64,000 nt of DNA from Desulfobulbus alkaliphilus (lineage in GTDB: Bacteria > Desulfobacterota > Desulfobulbia > Desulfobulbales > Desulfobulbaceae). Shown here one piece after another: positions 8,091 to 16,191 of this stretch (position 1 is its first letter; the number at the start of each line of letters is the position of its first letter). The position numbers were made by a program, and so were the translations under genes. Under the pieces are notes generated by a model, which saw only the letters and a list, made by a program, of their open reading frames with translations, was not told where the DNA came from and did not search any database. The stretch spans positions 141,387 through 205,386 of the forward strand of contig NZ_JAFFQC010000004.1 in assembly GCF_016918545.1 (NCBI RefSeq), written 5' to 3'.

Positions 8091-9317
8091 CTACTCGCCG
8101 CCGGCCTGGCGCAACTTGACCACTTTCGGCTCCTGGTCCCTGGTCGCCATCATGGCATCCGCGGCTTTCTCCATGGCGCACCGAACCGGGTCCAGGTCGA
8201 GACGCGCATATATCGCCGTTGTGGCCTGGTTCTTGTGGTTCAGGCTCTTGCCGATAACCGGGAGGCTTGCACCGGTCATTGCCTGCCAGGAACCCATGGT
8301 CCGGCGCAGATCGTGAATCCGAGCGCCCTCGATGCCGGCGGCCTTGCAGATACGCGCCCATCCCTTCTTCGGCTCCACCAGATGGCCGGTCTTGCCCGAT
8401 CCGGGGAAAACGAAAAGGCTCTTGATTTGCTCTCGCCTGATCCGCAGCAACTCCACCACGGCCGGCACCAGCGCCACGGTTTGCGGGGTTCCGTTCTTGG
8501 TCCGCCCTATCCGCCAGGTGCCAGCTTCCAAGTCCAGGTCAGCCCATTTCATCTCGAGCACGTTGGCCCTTCTCGCACCGGTGAGCAGGGCAACAGCGAA
8601 AAAGTCACGGGTGGTTTCGTTCGGCTCCAGCTCCAAGGCCTCAAAGAACCTCCGTAATTCATCGCCAGACAGGAACCGGTCGCGGGCCTCTTCAGTGTAT
8701 CTGCGGATACCGGCGCAGGGATTATTCCCTGCCCACAAGCCGAACTCGATCGCGCGGCCGAAAACGCTGCTGATCAGGGCAAGGATGCGGTTGGCCGTGG
8801 TCGGTCGGTCCTTGCCAATCCTGACATGCAGGTCGGCAATGTCTTTGCGGGTGATCGCGGATAACCTCTTTTTGCCCAGGGGTCGTGCAATGTGGCGCTT
8901 GTAGGATTCCTCGTCGGCCTGCCAGGTGAGCTTGTGCTGCTTCGCGTGCCTCTCTAAATATTGACAGAACAGGTCGTCAAAGGTATCTTCGTTTCGCATA
9001 GCGCGCTTCTGCTCGGCGGGGTTGTTGCCGGCTGCGAATTCGGCATTAAGCCTCTCGGCCTCTTTACGAACTTGCTCGATGGACAGCCCTGACCCAGGTG
9101 TGCCGATGGTCACACGCACCGGGCGTCCATGGTGCCAGCGGTAGAGCATGAATGTTTTCTTTCCCGTCGAATGGACCCTGATAAGCAGATGCGGCACCTT
9201 GGTATCGTAGTATTCAACCCGGCCCTTCTCTGGAACGGGCAGGCCGGTGATGCTCTTCAGGGTGAAGTTTATTTTTCTCTCTTCGTCGGTGCGGATCGCT
9301 TTTTTTTTCTTTTCCAT
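8091..9317 (-). CDS. Tyrosine integrase of element 1
   Basis: A 408-residue integrase of the P4-like type. It has an N-terminal arm-binding domain (residues about 15-85), a SAM-like core-binding domain (HAKQHKLTWQADEESYKRHI) and a catalytic domain showing Arg in LLTGARRANVLEMKW, the HDLRRT His-x2-Arg box, the second His in SLNHKNQATTAIY, and the nucleophilic Tyr in that segment. It recombines the element attachment site with the tRNA-Lys gene. The start lies 180 bp from the tRNA-Lys repeat at 9498, and four tandem 11-bp repeats between them are likely arm sites. Confidence 0.9.
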   Translation of the reverse strand: MEKKKKAIRTDEERKINFTLKSITGLPVPEKGRVEYYDTKVPHLLIRVHSTGKKTFMLYRWHHGRPVRVTIGTPGSGLSIEQVRKEAERLNAEFAAGNNPAEQKRAMRNEDTFDDLFCQYLERHAKQHKLTWQADEESYKRHIARPLGKKRLSAITRKDIADLHVRIGKDRPTTANRILALISSVFGRAIEFGLWAGNNPCAGIRRYTEEARDRFLSGDELRRFFEALELEPNETTRDFFAVALLTGARRANVLEMKWADLDLEAGTWRIGRTKNGTPQTVALVPAVVELLRIRREQIKSLFVFPGSGKTGHLVEPKKGWARICKAAGIEGARIHDLRRTMGSWQAMTGASLPVIGKSLNHKNQATTAIYARLDLDPVRCAMEKAADAMMATRDQEPKVVKLRQAGGE

Positions 9318-9334
9318 GGACCCATTGACTCCAC

Positions 9335-9378
9335 GTTGGGGTTAGGTTGGGGTTAGGTCGGGGTTAGGTCGGGGTTAT
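9335..9378 (+). repeat. Four tandem 11-bp repeats, probable integrase arm sites
   Basis: Four back-to-back copies of an 11-mer (GTTGGGGTTAG twice, GTCGGGGTTAG, GTCGGGGTTAT) lie between the integrase start and the attachment repeat. Tandem short repeats at this position are typical arm-type binding sites of tyrosine integrases. The core GTTGGG recurs in inverted orientation in the corresponding repeats of element 2. Confidence 0.7.
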
Positions 9379-9497
9379 GTTTTCGGTCATTTTTGGGTGG
9401 TTTTAATCAATCTTCGTCAAGGTACGATTAACAGTAACTACCTGTTTTGTCAAGGTGTATCGTTTTCCGTCAATATTGGTAAATCTTGCGCCCCACA

Positions 9498-9592
9498 GAC
9501 TCTTAATCAATTGGTCTGGGGTTCGAATCCCTAACGGCCCACCATAAAAACAGGCACTTAGCTGGCATTCAGTTAAGTGCCTGTTGTTTTTC
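9498..9592 (+). repeat. Attachment site: 95-bp tRNA-Lys(CTT) 3' fragment (left copy)
   Basis: Identical over 95 bp to 36516-36610. It begins in the anticodon arm, includes a CTCTTAA anticodon loop (anticodon CTT), the T arm (TGGGG, TTCGAAT, CCCTA), the ACGGCCC acceptor strand and ACCA, and continues through a terminator. The sequence to the left does not supply a GGGCCGT acceptor strand or a D arm, so this is only the 3' half of a tRNA-Lys. It is the shared junction of elements 1 and 2. The intact tRNA gene should lie left of the window. Confidence 0.88.
9549..9591 (+). terminator. Terminator carried within the attachment repeat
   Basis: A perfect 12-bp hairpin, AACAGGCACTTA with TAAGTGCCTGTT, is followed by GTTTTT. 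It directly follows the CCA end, so it is the displaced terminator of the tRNA-Lys gene. The same hairpin occurs at the right copy. Confidence 0.85.
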
Positions 9593-10208
9593 GCCTCTCT
9601 AATCCCAACATAGTCCCAGTTTTTGTGCGCGCACCTCGTGTCCCGTGGCTGAGATTATTCCGATGTAGCGTCCTTTTCTCAATCGCCATTTCTCACACCA
9701 TTCGTCTCCACATCTCTACACCCCAGTCGATTTCTGCATCCTGTTTACCCTGCTGTATTATACCAGCCATTCCTCCTCGCCGCCTTTCAAGAAGCCCAGA
9801 GGTCGGGGGTAACAAGAAAATATAGTCCGACATGTTTTACTCTCCGACCTTGAGCTGGTGCATTCTCGCATCCCAACGATGAGTCGAGAAAAGGGGGGCA
9901 ACCGATTGGGCCAACGAATTGCTTTGCGGCAGAGGTTTACCCTTACGGGGCATGCACCCCTCACCTGCTAATAATACGCGACTTTGCGCAGCTGCAGACA
10001 TTTATACTGCACCCCAATAAGTCTCCCAGACCGTCGAGCAAAAAAACACCTACAAGTGTTTTTTCCTAAGGGTACGAATTCATGACCATTAATCTCACTC
10101 AATACGCAATTTGCGTATAAGTGCCTGAATTAACTATATTTTAAACATTGAACCAGTGCGCACAGGTTAGTATATTACATCAAAACTTACTTAACAAAGA
10201 GGTGAGCA
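9593..10208. other. Left end of element 2, regulatory and non-coding
   Basis: About 600 bp without a convincing gene. At 9602-9623 are two copies of the 11-mer (ATCCCAACATA, GTCCCAGTTTT) also found four times next to the right-hand integrase, so they are likely arm sites at the opposite end. A hairpin AAAAACAC...GTGTTTTT near 10045-10066 could terminate transcription in either direction. An operator-like palindrome follows at 10102. Base composition becomes distinctly AT-richer rightward from here to 13.5 kb. Confidence 0.55.
10102..10118. promoter_or_regulatory. Operator-like palindrome upstream of small HTH gene
   Basis: ATACGCAA and TTGCGTAT form a perfect 8-bp inverted repeat separated by one T, 90 bp before the 10209 gene. 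Its size and symmetry suit a dimeric regulator, perhaps the product of that gene. Confidence 0.5.
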
Positions 10209-10451
10209 ATGAAAGATATTTTTGAGGAGATGGCAGCTCGGTGGCCATCGGCAATCGTGGAACGATCAAAACTCAGTGAGTTTACCGGAGGCGCCATTGC
10301 TCCAGGTACGATTGCCAATGCAGATTCCCAGGGCCGGGGGCCAGCAGTCCGCTTGAAAATTGGAAACAGGCGGGTTGCCTATCCAGTTTCAGCAGTGGTG
10401 GAATGGCTCAAGGCTCGAGCAACTGTGATCGACACAAAATATGAACGATGA
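10209..10451 (+). CDS. Small excisionase/AlpA-like DNA-binding protein
   Basis: An 80-residue protein with an AAAGAGGTGAGCA ribosome-binding region before the ATG. Its middle (LSEFTGGAIAPGTIANADSQ) and end (VRLKIGNRRVAYPVSAVVEW) match the pattern of excisionase/AlpA-type winged HTH proteins, where a helix-turn-helix is followed by a basic wing and 'vaYp...vveWl'. The stop overlaps the start of the primase-helicase gene (ATGA), so both are made together. It occupies the same place relative to the replication gene as the excisionase-like gene of element 1. Confidence 0.65.
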   Translation: MKDIFEEMAARWPSAIVERSKLSEFTGGAIAPGTIANADSQGRGPAVRLKIGNRRVAYPVSAVVEWLKARATVIDTKYER

Positions 10452-12604
10452 TTACTCGCGACGGTACCGCAGGTGTTGTATCCATTTATCAGGGAGGGAC
10501 GGATTTGACAGGCCAAGCAAACAATCATTTAGCAAGTACACCTGAAATTAGCTTAGAATCCAAAAACTTATTAGATCTGAATGGAAGATTAAACCCACCG
10601 CCAAAGCAAGACATCTCAGAAGCAGAATTTCATTTGCTGCTACTGGACCGAACGGCAACTGAATTCACATTCCAGACTTTCGACGACGACAAGAACCGAA
10701 AAGACCAATCGCTAATTCGTGTTTTACGTGGCACCCTTAAACAGCACTGGGAGGAACTGTGCTATTTGAACAACAAAGGAGCGGGGGTTTTCGTCACCAT
10801 CAATGTTACTGCTGGCAATCGACGCAGAAAGAAAGATGTAATAGAGACCAGAGCCATCTGGCAGGAGGACGATGGCGAAGGAAAACCATTGCCTTGCAAC
10901 CCCCATTTTGTGATTGAGACTAGTCCAGGCAAATTTCATCGACTTATATTGACTCGTACCGATCAGGTCGATGAATTTGAATCAATCCAGCAACGTCTCG
11001 TTTTAGACTATGGTTCGGATAAAAATGCTGCTGATCGATCTCGTGTCCTCCGGCTGGCTGGTTTCAACCACATGAAGGATCCTTGCCAACCTTTTCTGGT
11101 ATCAGTGCATGATTTTATGATTGCTCCTCGTTGGTCATGGGACGAAATTAAGCAAATATTTCCACCCGTGGGTATGACCAGAGAGGGTAATGCAAAGACC
11201 AGAAGCACCCCTAAAACCGAATCCGACGCAACTGGCCGCCTAAGCAACCCCGATGTCGACAAGATCCAAGCAGCTCTCAATCATATAGACCCTGATGTGG
11301 AGTACAATGACTGGGTCGATATTGGGATGGCCCTTCACCATGAATTTAAAGGTTCCCTTGAAGGCTTGCTCATATGGGATAAATGGTCTGCCAAGGGGAG
11401 AAAGTTTCAGCAAGGTGAGTGCCCTAGAAAATGGGGCACCTTCTCAAACAGCGGGGATATCGCAATAGCAACTCTTTTCCACAAAGCAGTTGCAAATGGT
11501 TGGAAAGGGCGAGATCGCCCGGAAGAAGACTTCGCTAGCTTGTCCAGTGAGCTCATAAGTCCTGTGAAGGAACAAAACCAGTACCAAATCGTTAATGCCC
11601 AGAAATTCCTTAACACTGATTTTCCCCCTCCAAATCCTCTTTACGGTAACACTCGCGATGCTCTTATGGTGCGTGGGGAAGGTTTAATTTTGGCAGGTAC
11701 AGGCGGCACCGGAAAAACCACCCTTATCACTGACTTTGCCGTTCGCGCCGCCATGGGGGAGGACTTCCTTGACTTCAAGGCATCCGGCCCAATGCGAATT
11801 TTGATCCTGCAGGCAGAACTACCGATGGGGTATTATAAAGAACTCCTTGTTGATCAGCTTGAGGGATATCGTTCGGGTAATCCGGAAAAGGTAGGGTTGG
11901 TGGATGAAAACCTCTTCATAGCCATTCTCACCGCAGTACCAAATCTAACAGTTGGAGATACGCTCCGCAGAATCAAGGCTGAAGTTGAACGGGTCAAGGC
12001 CGATATCGTGATATGTGACCCTTTCTTGAGCTTCTTCCAACTCAAAGAGGAGAATAACAACACAGAAGTTCGGCGTGTGCTTGACCAATTTAAACACATT
12101 GTCCTGGCACCATGTAACTGCGCCAGCCTGATCACCGATCATGTCACAAAGGTAGTTGCCGGAGATAACAATTTGCCTATCACCCCTCGAGGTGGTGAGG
12201 CAAAACGAGACTGGTGTGCCACCTTACTTGGTATTCGTCACGACAAGCATGCCAAAAACACAAAAGCTCTCAATCTTACCATCCAAAAGCAACGCTATGG
12301 TCCCCGTCAAGACAATCACTTTCTCCTCCACCGTTGCGATTTGACCCGGCACTTCGTTCTCTTTAATCCAGGGGAGACACACCACAAGGCTGTCGCAACC
12401 ATCATCGATAAATTCGGCAAGCCGATATCGAAAAACGATCTGGTGCAAGAGGTTAGTAGACAAATGGGCCTGTCAATGCATGCTGCTCGAAACACCATCG
12501 AAAAGGCTATCACCACTGGATGGATCAAGGCCGAAAAGGGTAAGCGTAAAAGTATCCAACACATGCTAGGACCGACCTACTTAAACCAGGAGGCGAGGTC
12601 ATGA
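10448..12604 (+). CDS. Primase-helicase fusion replication protein (element 2)
   Basis: A 718-residue protein with three parts. Residues about 55-225 resemble a RepB/AEP-type primase (IWQEDD acidic motif, HFVIETSPGKFH, SRVLRLAGFNHMK). Residues about 270-345 match a PriCT-type domain (IQAALNHIDPDVEYNDWVDI, GMALHHEF). From about 395 a RepA-like ATPase begins: LMVRGEGLILAGTGGTGKTT Walker A, DIVICDPFLSFFQ Walker B, CASLITDHVTK and KRDWCATLLGIR. The ATPase part aligns with the element 1 protein at 5397-6650. The C-terminus adds a winged-helix segment. It should replicate the island after excision. Confidence 0.82.
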   Translation: MITRDGTAGVVSIYQGGTDLTGQANNHLASTPEISLESKNLLDLNGRLNPPPKQDISEAEFHLLLLDRTATEFTFQTFDDDKNRKDQSLIRVLRGTLKQHWEELCYLNNKGAGVFVTINVTAGNRRRKKDVIETRAIWQEDDGEGKPLPCNPHFVIETSPGKFHRLILTRTDQVDEFESIQQRLVLDYGSDKNAADRSRVLRLAGFNHMKDPCQPFLVSVHDFMIAPRWSWDEIKQIFPPVGMTREGNAKTRSTPKTESDATGRLSNPDVDKIQAALNHIDPDVEYNDWVDIGMALHHEFKGSLEGLLIWDKWSAKGRKFQQGECPRKWGTFSNSGDIAIATLFHKAVANGWKGRDRPEEDFASLSSELISPVKEQNQYQIVNAQKFLNTDFPPPNPLYGNTRDALMVRGEGLILAGTGGTGKTTLITDFAVRAAMGEDFLDFKASGPMRILILQAELPMGYYKELLVDQLEGYRSGNPEKVGLVDENLFIAILTAVPNLTVGDTLRRIKAEVERVKADIVICDPFLSFFQLKEENNNTEVRRVLDQFKHIVLAPCNCASLITDHVTKVVAGDNNLPITPRGGEAKRDWCATLLGIRHDKHAKNTKALNLTIQKQRYGPRQDNHFLLHRCDLTRHFVLFNPGETHHKAVATIIDKFGKPISKNDLVQEVSRQMGLSMHAARNTIEKAITTGWIKAEKGKRKSIQHMLGPTYLNQEARS

Positions 12605-13254
12605 GAGGAGATATGGACACGACAGGAACCATACAGCCCCAGTGAACGCAGCTGTATCCCACAGTTTTGCGGACCAGGTCCAGGATTACTCCACAAAGGT
12701 TAGGTCTTCAGCTGACAGGACTGGGTCACGCGTCAGCACTATGGTTGACTTCAAACAGGGCTTGACGCAGTGTAATCAACCGATATCATTAAACATTTTG
12801 CACGTCAAATCACCACCACGTCAAAAGCAGTTGACACAGTTCAACATGCTGTAATTATTGAATTAATCCAGAGCGTCAATGAGTCTATATATTAGTACCA
12901 CTGCTGACGCAGTGGTTGTATGTACCAAAATACCCCCCACTGGAAACAAGAATCCTCAAAACGGCAGTGGATTGAAACAACTCAACAACCCCTGTAAAGT
13001 TTTTAGAATGCCAGAACGCGAAAAACGTTCTGGCGTATACCAAACCTACAACCTGAACCGTCCGGTAACGCCCGGCAAGGATGACAAATGAGATATTGTA
13101 CATGAAGGCCCTCGAAAGTGTTCTCATCAATATAGACGAGATAATCACCCTTGGGTGTCCCCCCAATGGAATAATATTCATGCATCTTATCAAATCCTAG
13201 GATACAAAAACCACATTCAATGTGGCAATTAAAACTCAGCCATCAAGAGATGAT
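12605..13254. other. AT-rich repeat-bearing gap, possible origin of element 2
   Basis: Several copies of a TTGACGCAGT-like word occur here: TTGACGCAGTG near 12771, TTGACACAGTT near 12829, CTGACGCAGTG near 12904, plus CGTCAA and GTTGAC half-words nearby. A perfect 9-bp hairpin (GCCAGAACG, CGTTCTGGC) is at 13010-13034, and CCACATT/AATGTGG at 13211-13225. No open frame is convincing; a minus-strand stretch near 13130-13185 reads MHEYYSIGGTPKGDYLVYID and may be a gene fragment. Position after the replication gene suggests an origin. Confidence 0.4.
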
Positions 13255-13482
13255 ATGGACAAAGAACTTGAAGTAACCCAAAAAATAATCATGGCTCAAT
13301 GTAATTTTAACCTCTCATTCGATCAAGCGCTGAGGCTGATTCAGCATATAAATGCTATAGAACATAATGAGAAACTTATTGCTATCGCTCAAAAACAGTA
13401 CAAGATGCTTGAGCATATAGCTCGTCAATGCTCTTCAATGGCAGAATACGCAGATCAAATGGTAAACGATCGGATCTACTAG
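13255..13482 (+). CDS. Small helical protein, unknown
   Basis: A 75-residue protein from the ATG at 13255; the frame is open back to a GTG at 13222, but that lies on a palindrome and lacks a ribosome-binding site. The product is almost entirely helical (MDKELEVTQKIIMAQCNFNL) with alternating hydrophobic positions, suggesting a dimer. I recognise no family. It lies between the replication region and the HTH gene at 13514. Confidence 0.5.
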   Translation: MDKELEVTQKIIMAQCNFNLSFDQALRLIQHINAIEHNEKLIAIAQKQYKMLEHIARQCSSMAEYADQMVNDRIY

Positions 13483-13513
13483 AAACTATCCGGAGTTTGC
13501 TGGATAGATTCAC

Positions 13514-13945
13514 TCATGCGATTGTGGGGGCTGCCCGATCAAGCAACCCCCGCAACTGCCTGACCACATCATGGTCATCAAGATCCTCAGCAACCTTGTC
13601 ACTCCCCCAGGAAAGCCCCCGCCGCTGAAACTCCGGACACCTTCGCTCAAGATACCAACGGCTGACGGCAACATCCCCGGCCTCGATAGCCATGATAACG
13701 TTCCGCTTGGCCATCAGTGCCGGCCGATCTTGAAGCTGTTGAAATCGGTCGCGGAACTCAGGCTGCCTCTCAAGTAATCGATAATATGCATCTTTTGTGA
13801 TGCCGGCAATTTCCAAGGCCTGCTTGACGGTAACCCCGAAACTGAAGGCTATCTCGAGCTTGACAATAACGCTATCATCAATGGTCGTCGGTCGCCCCGG
13901 ACCCCGATTCTGCAATGCTTTCATCTCACCACCCCCATCCAGCAA
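13514..13945 (-). CDS. HTH protein, small-terminase-like
   Basis: A 143-residue protein, most likely starting at an internal ATG (MKALQNRGPGRPTTIDDSVI). The GRPT segment is an AT-hook-like N-terminus, followed by an HTH with the pattern KLEIAFSFGVTVKQALEIAG, ITKDAYYRLLERQPEFRDRF typical of phage small-terminase or HTH_23-like proteins. The C-terminus (AIEAGDVAVSRWYLERRCPEF) strengthens that resemblance: 'gd...a.wyLerr.p.ef' recurs in such proteins. On an island without structural genes it may serve as a regulator or be a phage remnant. It lies convergent with the small gene at 13255. Confidence 0.6.
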   Translation of the reverse strand: MLDGGGEMKALQNRGPGRPTTIDDSVIVKLEIAFSFGVTVKQALEIAGITKDAYYRLLERQPEFRDRFQQLQDRPALMAKRNVIMAIEAGDVAVSRWYLERRCPEFQRRGLSWGSDKVAEDLDDHDVVRQLRGLLDRAAPTIA

Positions 13946-14135
13946 TTAACAACTCCATAATTAACTGATATTATACAGCAAAACCAAATGTTTCGCCAAT
14001 CTTAAGAGGGTGAAAGCACCCATTGGTTATCATCTACCCTGATCAGTCTCACCAGTGACCGCAGGAAATACATATTGAAACCCAGCGAATACTCCACGAA
14101 CTACTGGTGCACCACTGCACTCCTTGCCGGGCACA

Positions 14136-16187
14136 CTAACCCGCCAACCCCTTCAACAGCGCATCACGGGCATCAAGGTAGTAGTGGATGGTGATCCTGG
14201 CGGCCTGGTCATCGGGCAGGTCATTGAGCTGCCGCCTGCTGTTGATTGGCATCAGGATACTGGCAGCACCCTTCTCTATGGCCGTCTCGACCACCGCGAC
14301 GGGGTTGAAGATGGTCTCGAGAGACCCACCGAGGTTGAGGCCGCCGGTGATGACCAGGCCACCCTTGATACTCTTCTGGAGGAGCGAGGAACACAGGGCC
14401 AACAGCACCGCCACCCCAACCGCAGAGCCGCTCTTGGCACTGTCAAAGGCCCGCAGCTGCACGGTGAATTCATGCTGGCGCGGTTCACGGTCACCAACCA
14501 ACTCCTTGGCCCTGGCGTAGAGGTTCTGCTCGGCGCAGCGGACACTTTCCCGAAACGGGGCGGGGGTTGGATGATTGAGGATTTTTACCCCACTGCCCGG
14601 GCCCTCGGTGACGTCCACCTGGTAGAGGCCAGGATGCTCCTCACCACCACCACCGGAGATCACCCACACTTGGCCGGGGGGCAGCGGGTCGCCGCTAATG
14701 CTGTTTTCACTGTAGAGTTCGGGCGTGGCGACAAATTTCTCAACACCATCTTCGCCCATAGTGTAGCTGAACTGGGTATTGCGGAACTCAGCGGAGCCGA
14801 TCCGTTTCTGTTGCTCCTTGACCCGGCGACGGCACTCCAGTGCCAAGCGAATGGCCCATTCCAGGACCTCCTCGGAGACAAGGCTGGCCGGGTTGGGCGA
14901 CATCAGCTTGATCAAGCCGCTGACCGTCTTCTGCACCCCGGTGGTATCGCGGCCGCTCAAGGCACCACCGAGATGGATCCTGCCCTGAAGAATGTTCTGC
15001 CTGCTCTGGCGCCGCAACTGGTTCCAGCACTCGGAGAGGTAATCGCTGACCAGGCCAAAGTGGTTGGTCAGCAGTTCTTTGTGGATTTTCGGCACATCCC
15101 AGCCCGGCAGATAGGCATGGATTCGGTCCATGAAGGCGGTATCGTCGCGCATCTCAGGCGGCAGAGGGCCAAACAGATGACCGACCCGCTGCTGGTGCTG
15201 GACGTCGACATCGAAATTGCCAACCATCACGACACCGCCATCAGCGCGAATACTCTCCTTGCCCCGACTGAACTCGCCTGACTCCATGTAGCCTTTCATG
15301 ATATTGACGCCGTCTTTCTGATCAAAGGAGACGCCGGAGATTTCATCAAAGCAGACCACATCGTACTGGCAGACCAGCCCCCGCTGGCCACTGGAGTTAT
15401 TGACGAACATCCGGGCAACGGTGGCCTTGCCGCCGGAGATCAGGTGGGCATAGGGGGAGACTTGCTGAAAGAGATGGCTCTTACCAGTCCCTCTTGGCCC
15501 GAGTTCGACCATGTTGTAATTGCGCTCGACAAACGGGATCATTCGCAACAGCATCATGTCACGGGCCCGGGGACTGAGCCGTTCGGGTTCCATACCGATG
15601 CTGCGGATCAGGAAATCCCGCCACTCCTCATGGGCAAAAGCCTCGCGGCCCTGGTAGAGGGTCGGCAGCACATCCCGTTTGGAGAGCTGGATCTCCCGCA
15701 GCGAGTCAATCCCAAAAGGGCGGCCATTTTTCTCCTGGGCAATGGTCGGGTCGTAGATCAGTTCGACCTCGGCGTAAAACCCCCCGGTAAGCATCCGCTC
15801 GTTGCTGTGGACCAACTCCGCATCGATGCGGACATCTTTCAGCTGCAGACTCGGCAGAGTGGCCAAAAACGAGTCGGTCGCCGAGTCGAGCCGGGCGGTG
15901 ATGATATCGATCAGCTTGATCACCCCTTTCTCTTTGGCACGGGCCTTGAAGAGTTCATGTTCTCCGGCTCGGACCGTTTTCTCTCCGAGCTGACGTTCAA
16001 CGATTTTCAGCCCCTCGGCAATTTCCTCCTCATCCACCGAGGAGCAGTAGCGGCCAAGAAGAAATTCAGCAACATAGGTGGGTACGGGATATTGTCCCTT
16101 AAATCGGCGCACCAGGTCTTTACGGACTACATACCCTTCAAATATTCTGGTGGCGATGGTATCGATGGGGTCGAGTTGTTGGCTCAT
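14136..16187 (-). CDS. brxL: BREX Lon-like AAA protease BrxL
   Basis: A 683-residue protein of BrxL type. The N-terminal ~200 residues are a BrxL-specific domain; the AAA domain has Walker A GPRGTGKS at 230-237 and Walker B-like VVCFDEISG; the C-terminal ~120 residues have the Lon protease fold, with SAKSGSAVGVAVLLALCSSL and a later ETAIEKGA. BrxL is required for phage exclusion in several type 1 systems and forms DNA-binding ring complexes, although it resembles a protease. It is the last gene of the seven-gene operon, four bases after pglZ, with no strong terminator in the 190 bp beyond. Confidence 0.92.
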   Translation of the reverse strand: MSQQLDPIDTIATRIFEGYVVRKDLVRRFKGQYPVPTYVAEFLLGRYCSSVDEEEIAEGLKIVERQLGEKTVRAGEHELFKARAKEKGVIKLIDIITARLDSATDSFLATLPSLQLKDVRIDAELVHSNERMLTGGFYAEVELIYDPTIAQEKNGRPFGIDSLREIQLSKRDVLPTLYQGREAFAHEEWRDFLIRSIGMEPERLSPRARDMMLLRMIPFVERNYNMVELGPRGTGKSHLFQQVSPYAHLISGGKATVARMFVNNSSGQRGLVCQYDVVCFDEISGVSFDQKDGVNIMKGYMESGEFSRGKESIRADGGVVMVGNFDVDVQHQQRVGHLFGPLPPEMRDDTAFMDRIHAYLPGWDVPKIHKELLTNHFGLVSDYLSECWNQLRRQSRQNILQGRIHLGGALSGRDTTGVQKTVSGLIKLMSPNPASLVSEEVLEWAIRLALECRRRVKEQQKRIGSAEFRNTQFSYTMGEDGVEKFVATPELYSENSISGDPLPPGQVWVISGGGGEEHPGLYQVDVTEGPGSGVKILNHPTPAPFRESVRCAEQNLYARAKELVGDREPRQHEFTVQLRAFDSAKSGSAVGVAVLLALCSSLLQKSIKGGLVITGGLNLGGSLETIFNPVAVVETAIEKGAASILMPINSRRQLNDLPDDQAARITIHYYLDARDALLKGLAG

Positions 16188-16191
16188 AAGT

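Noticed and set aside
8004..8361. The N-terminal extension of the 374-codon frame at 7237-8361
   Set aside because: It overlaps the integrase gene in another frame and is low-complexity; the ATG at 7986 has a proper ribosome-binding site.
9465..9543. A complete tRNA-Lys gene at the left attachment repeat
   Set aside because: The 3' half is perfect, but the preceding bases cannot form the acceptor, D or 5' anticodon strands (no GGGCCGT, no D arm), so it is only a fragment. The same holds at 36480-36562.
12960..13040. CRISPR array or terminator at the GCCAGAACG hairpin
   Set aside because: It is a single hairpin without a T-run, repeats or spacers. I found no regularly spaced repeat array anywhere in the window.
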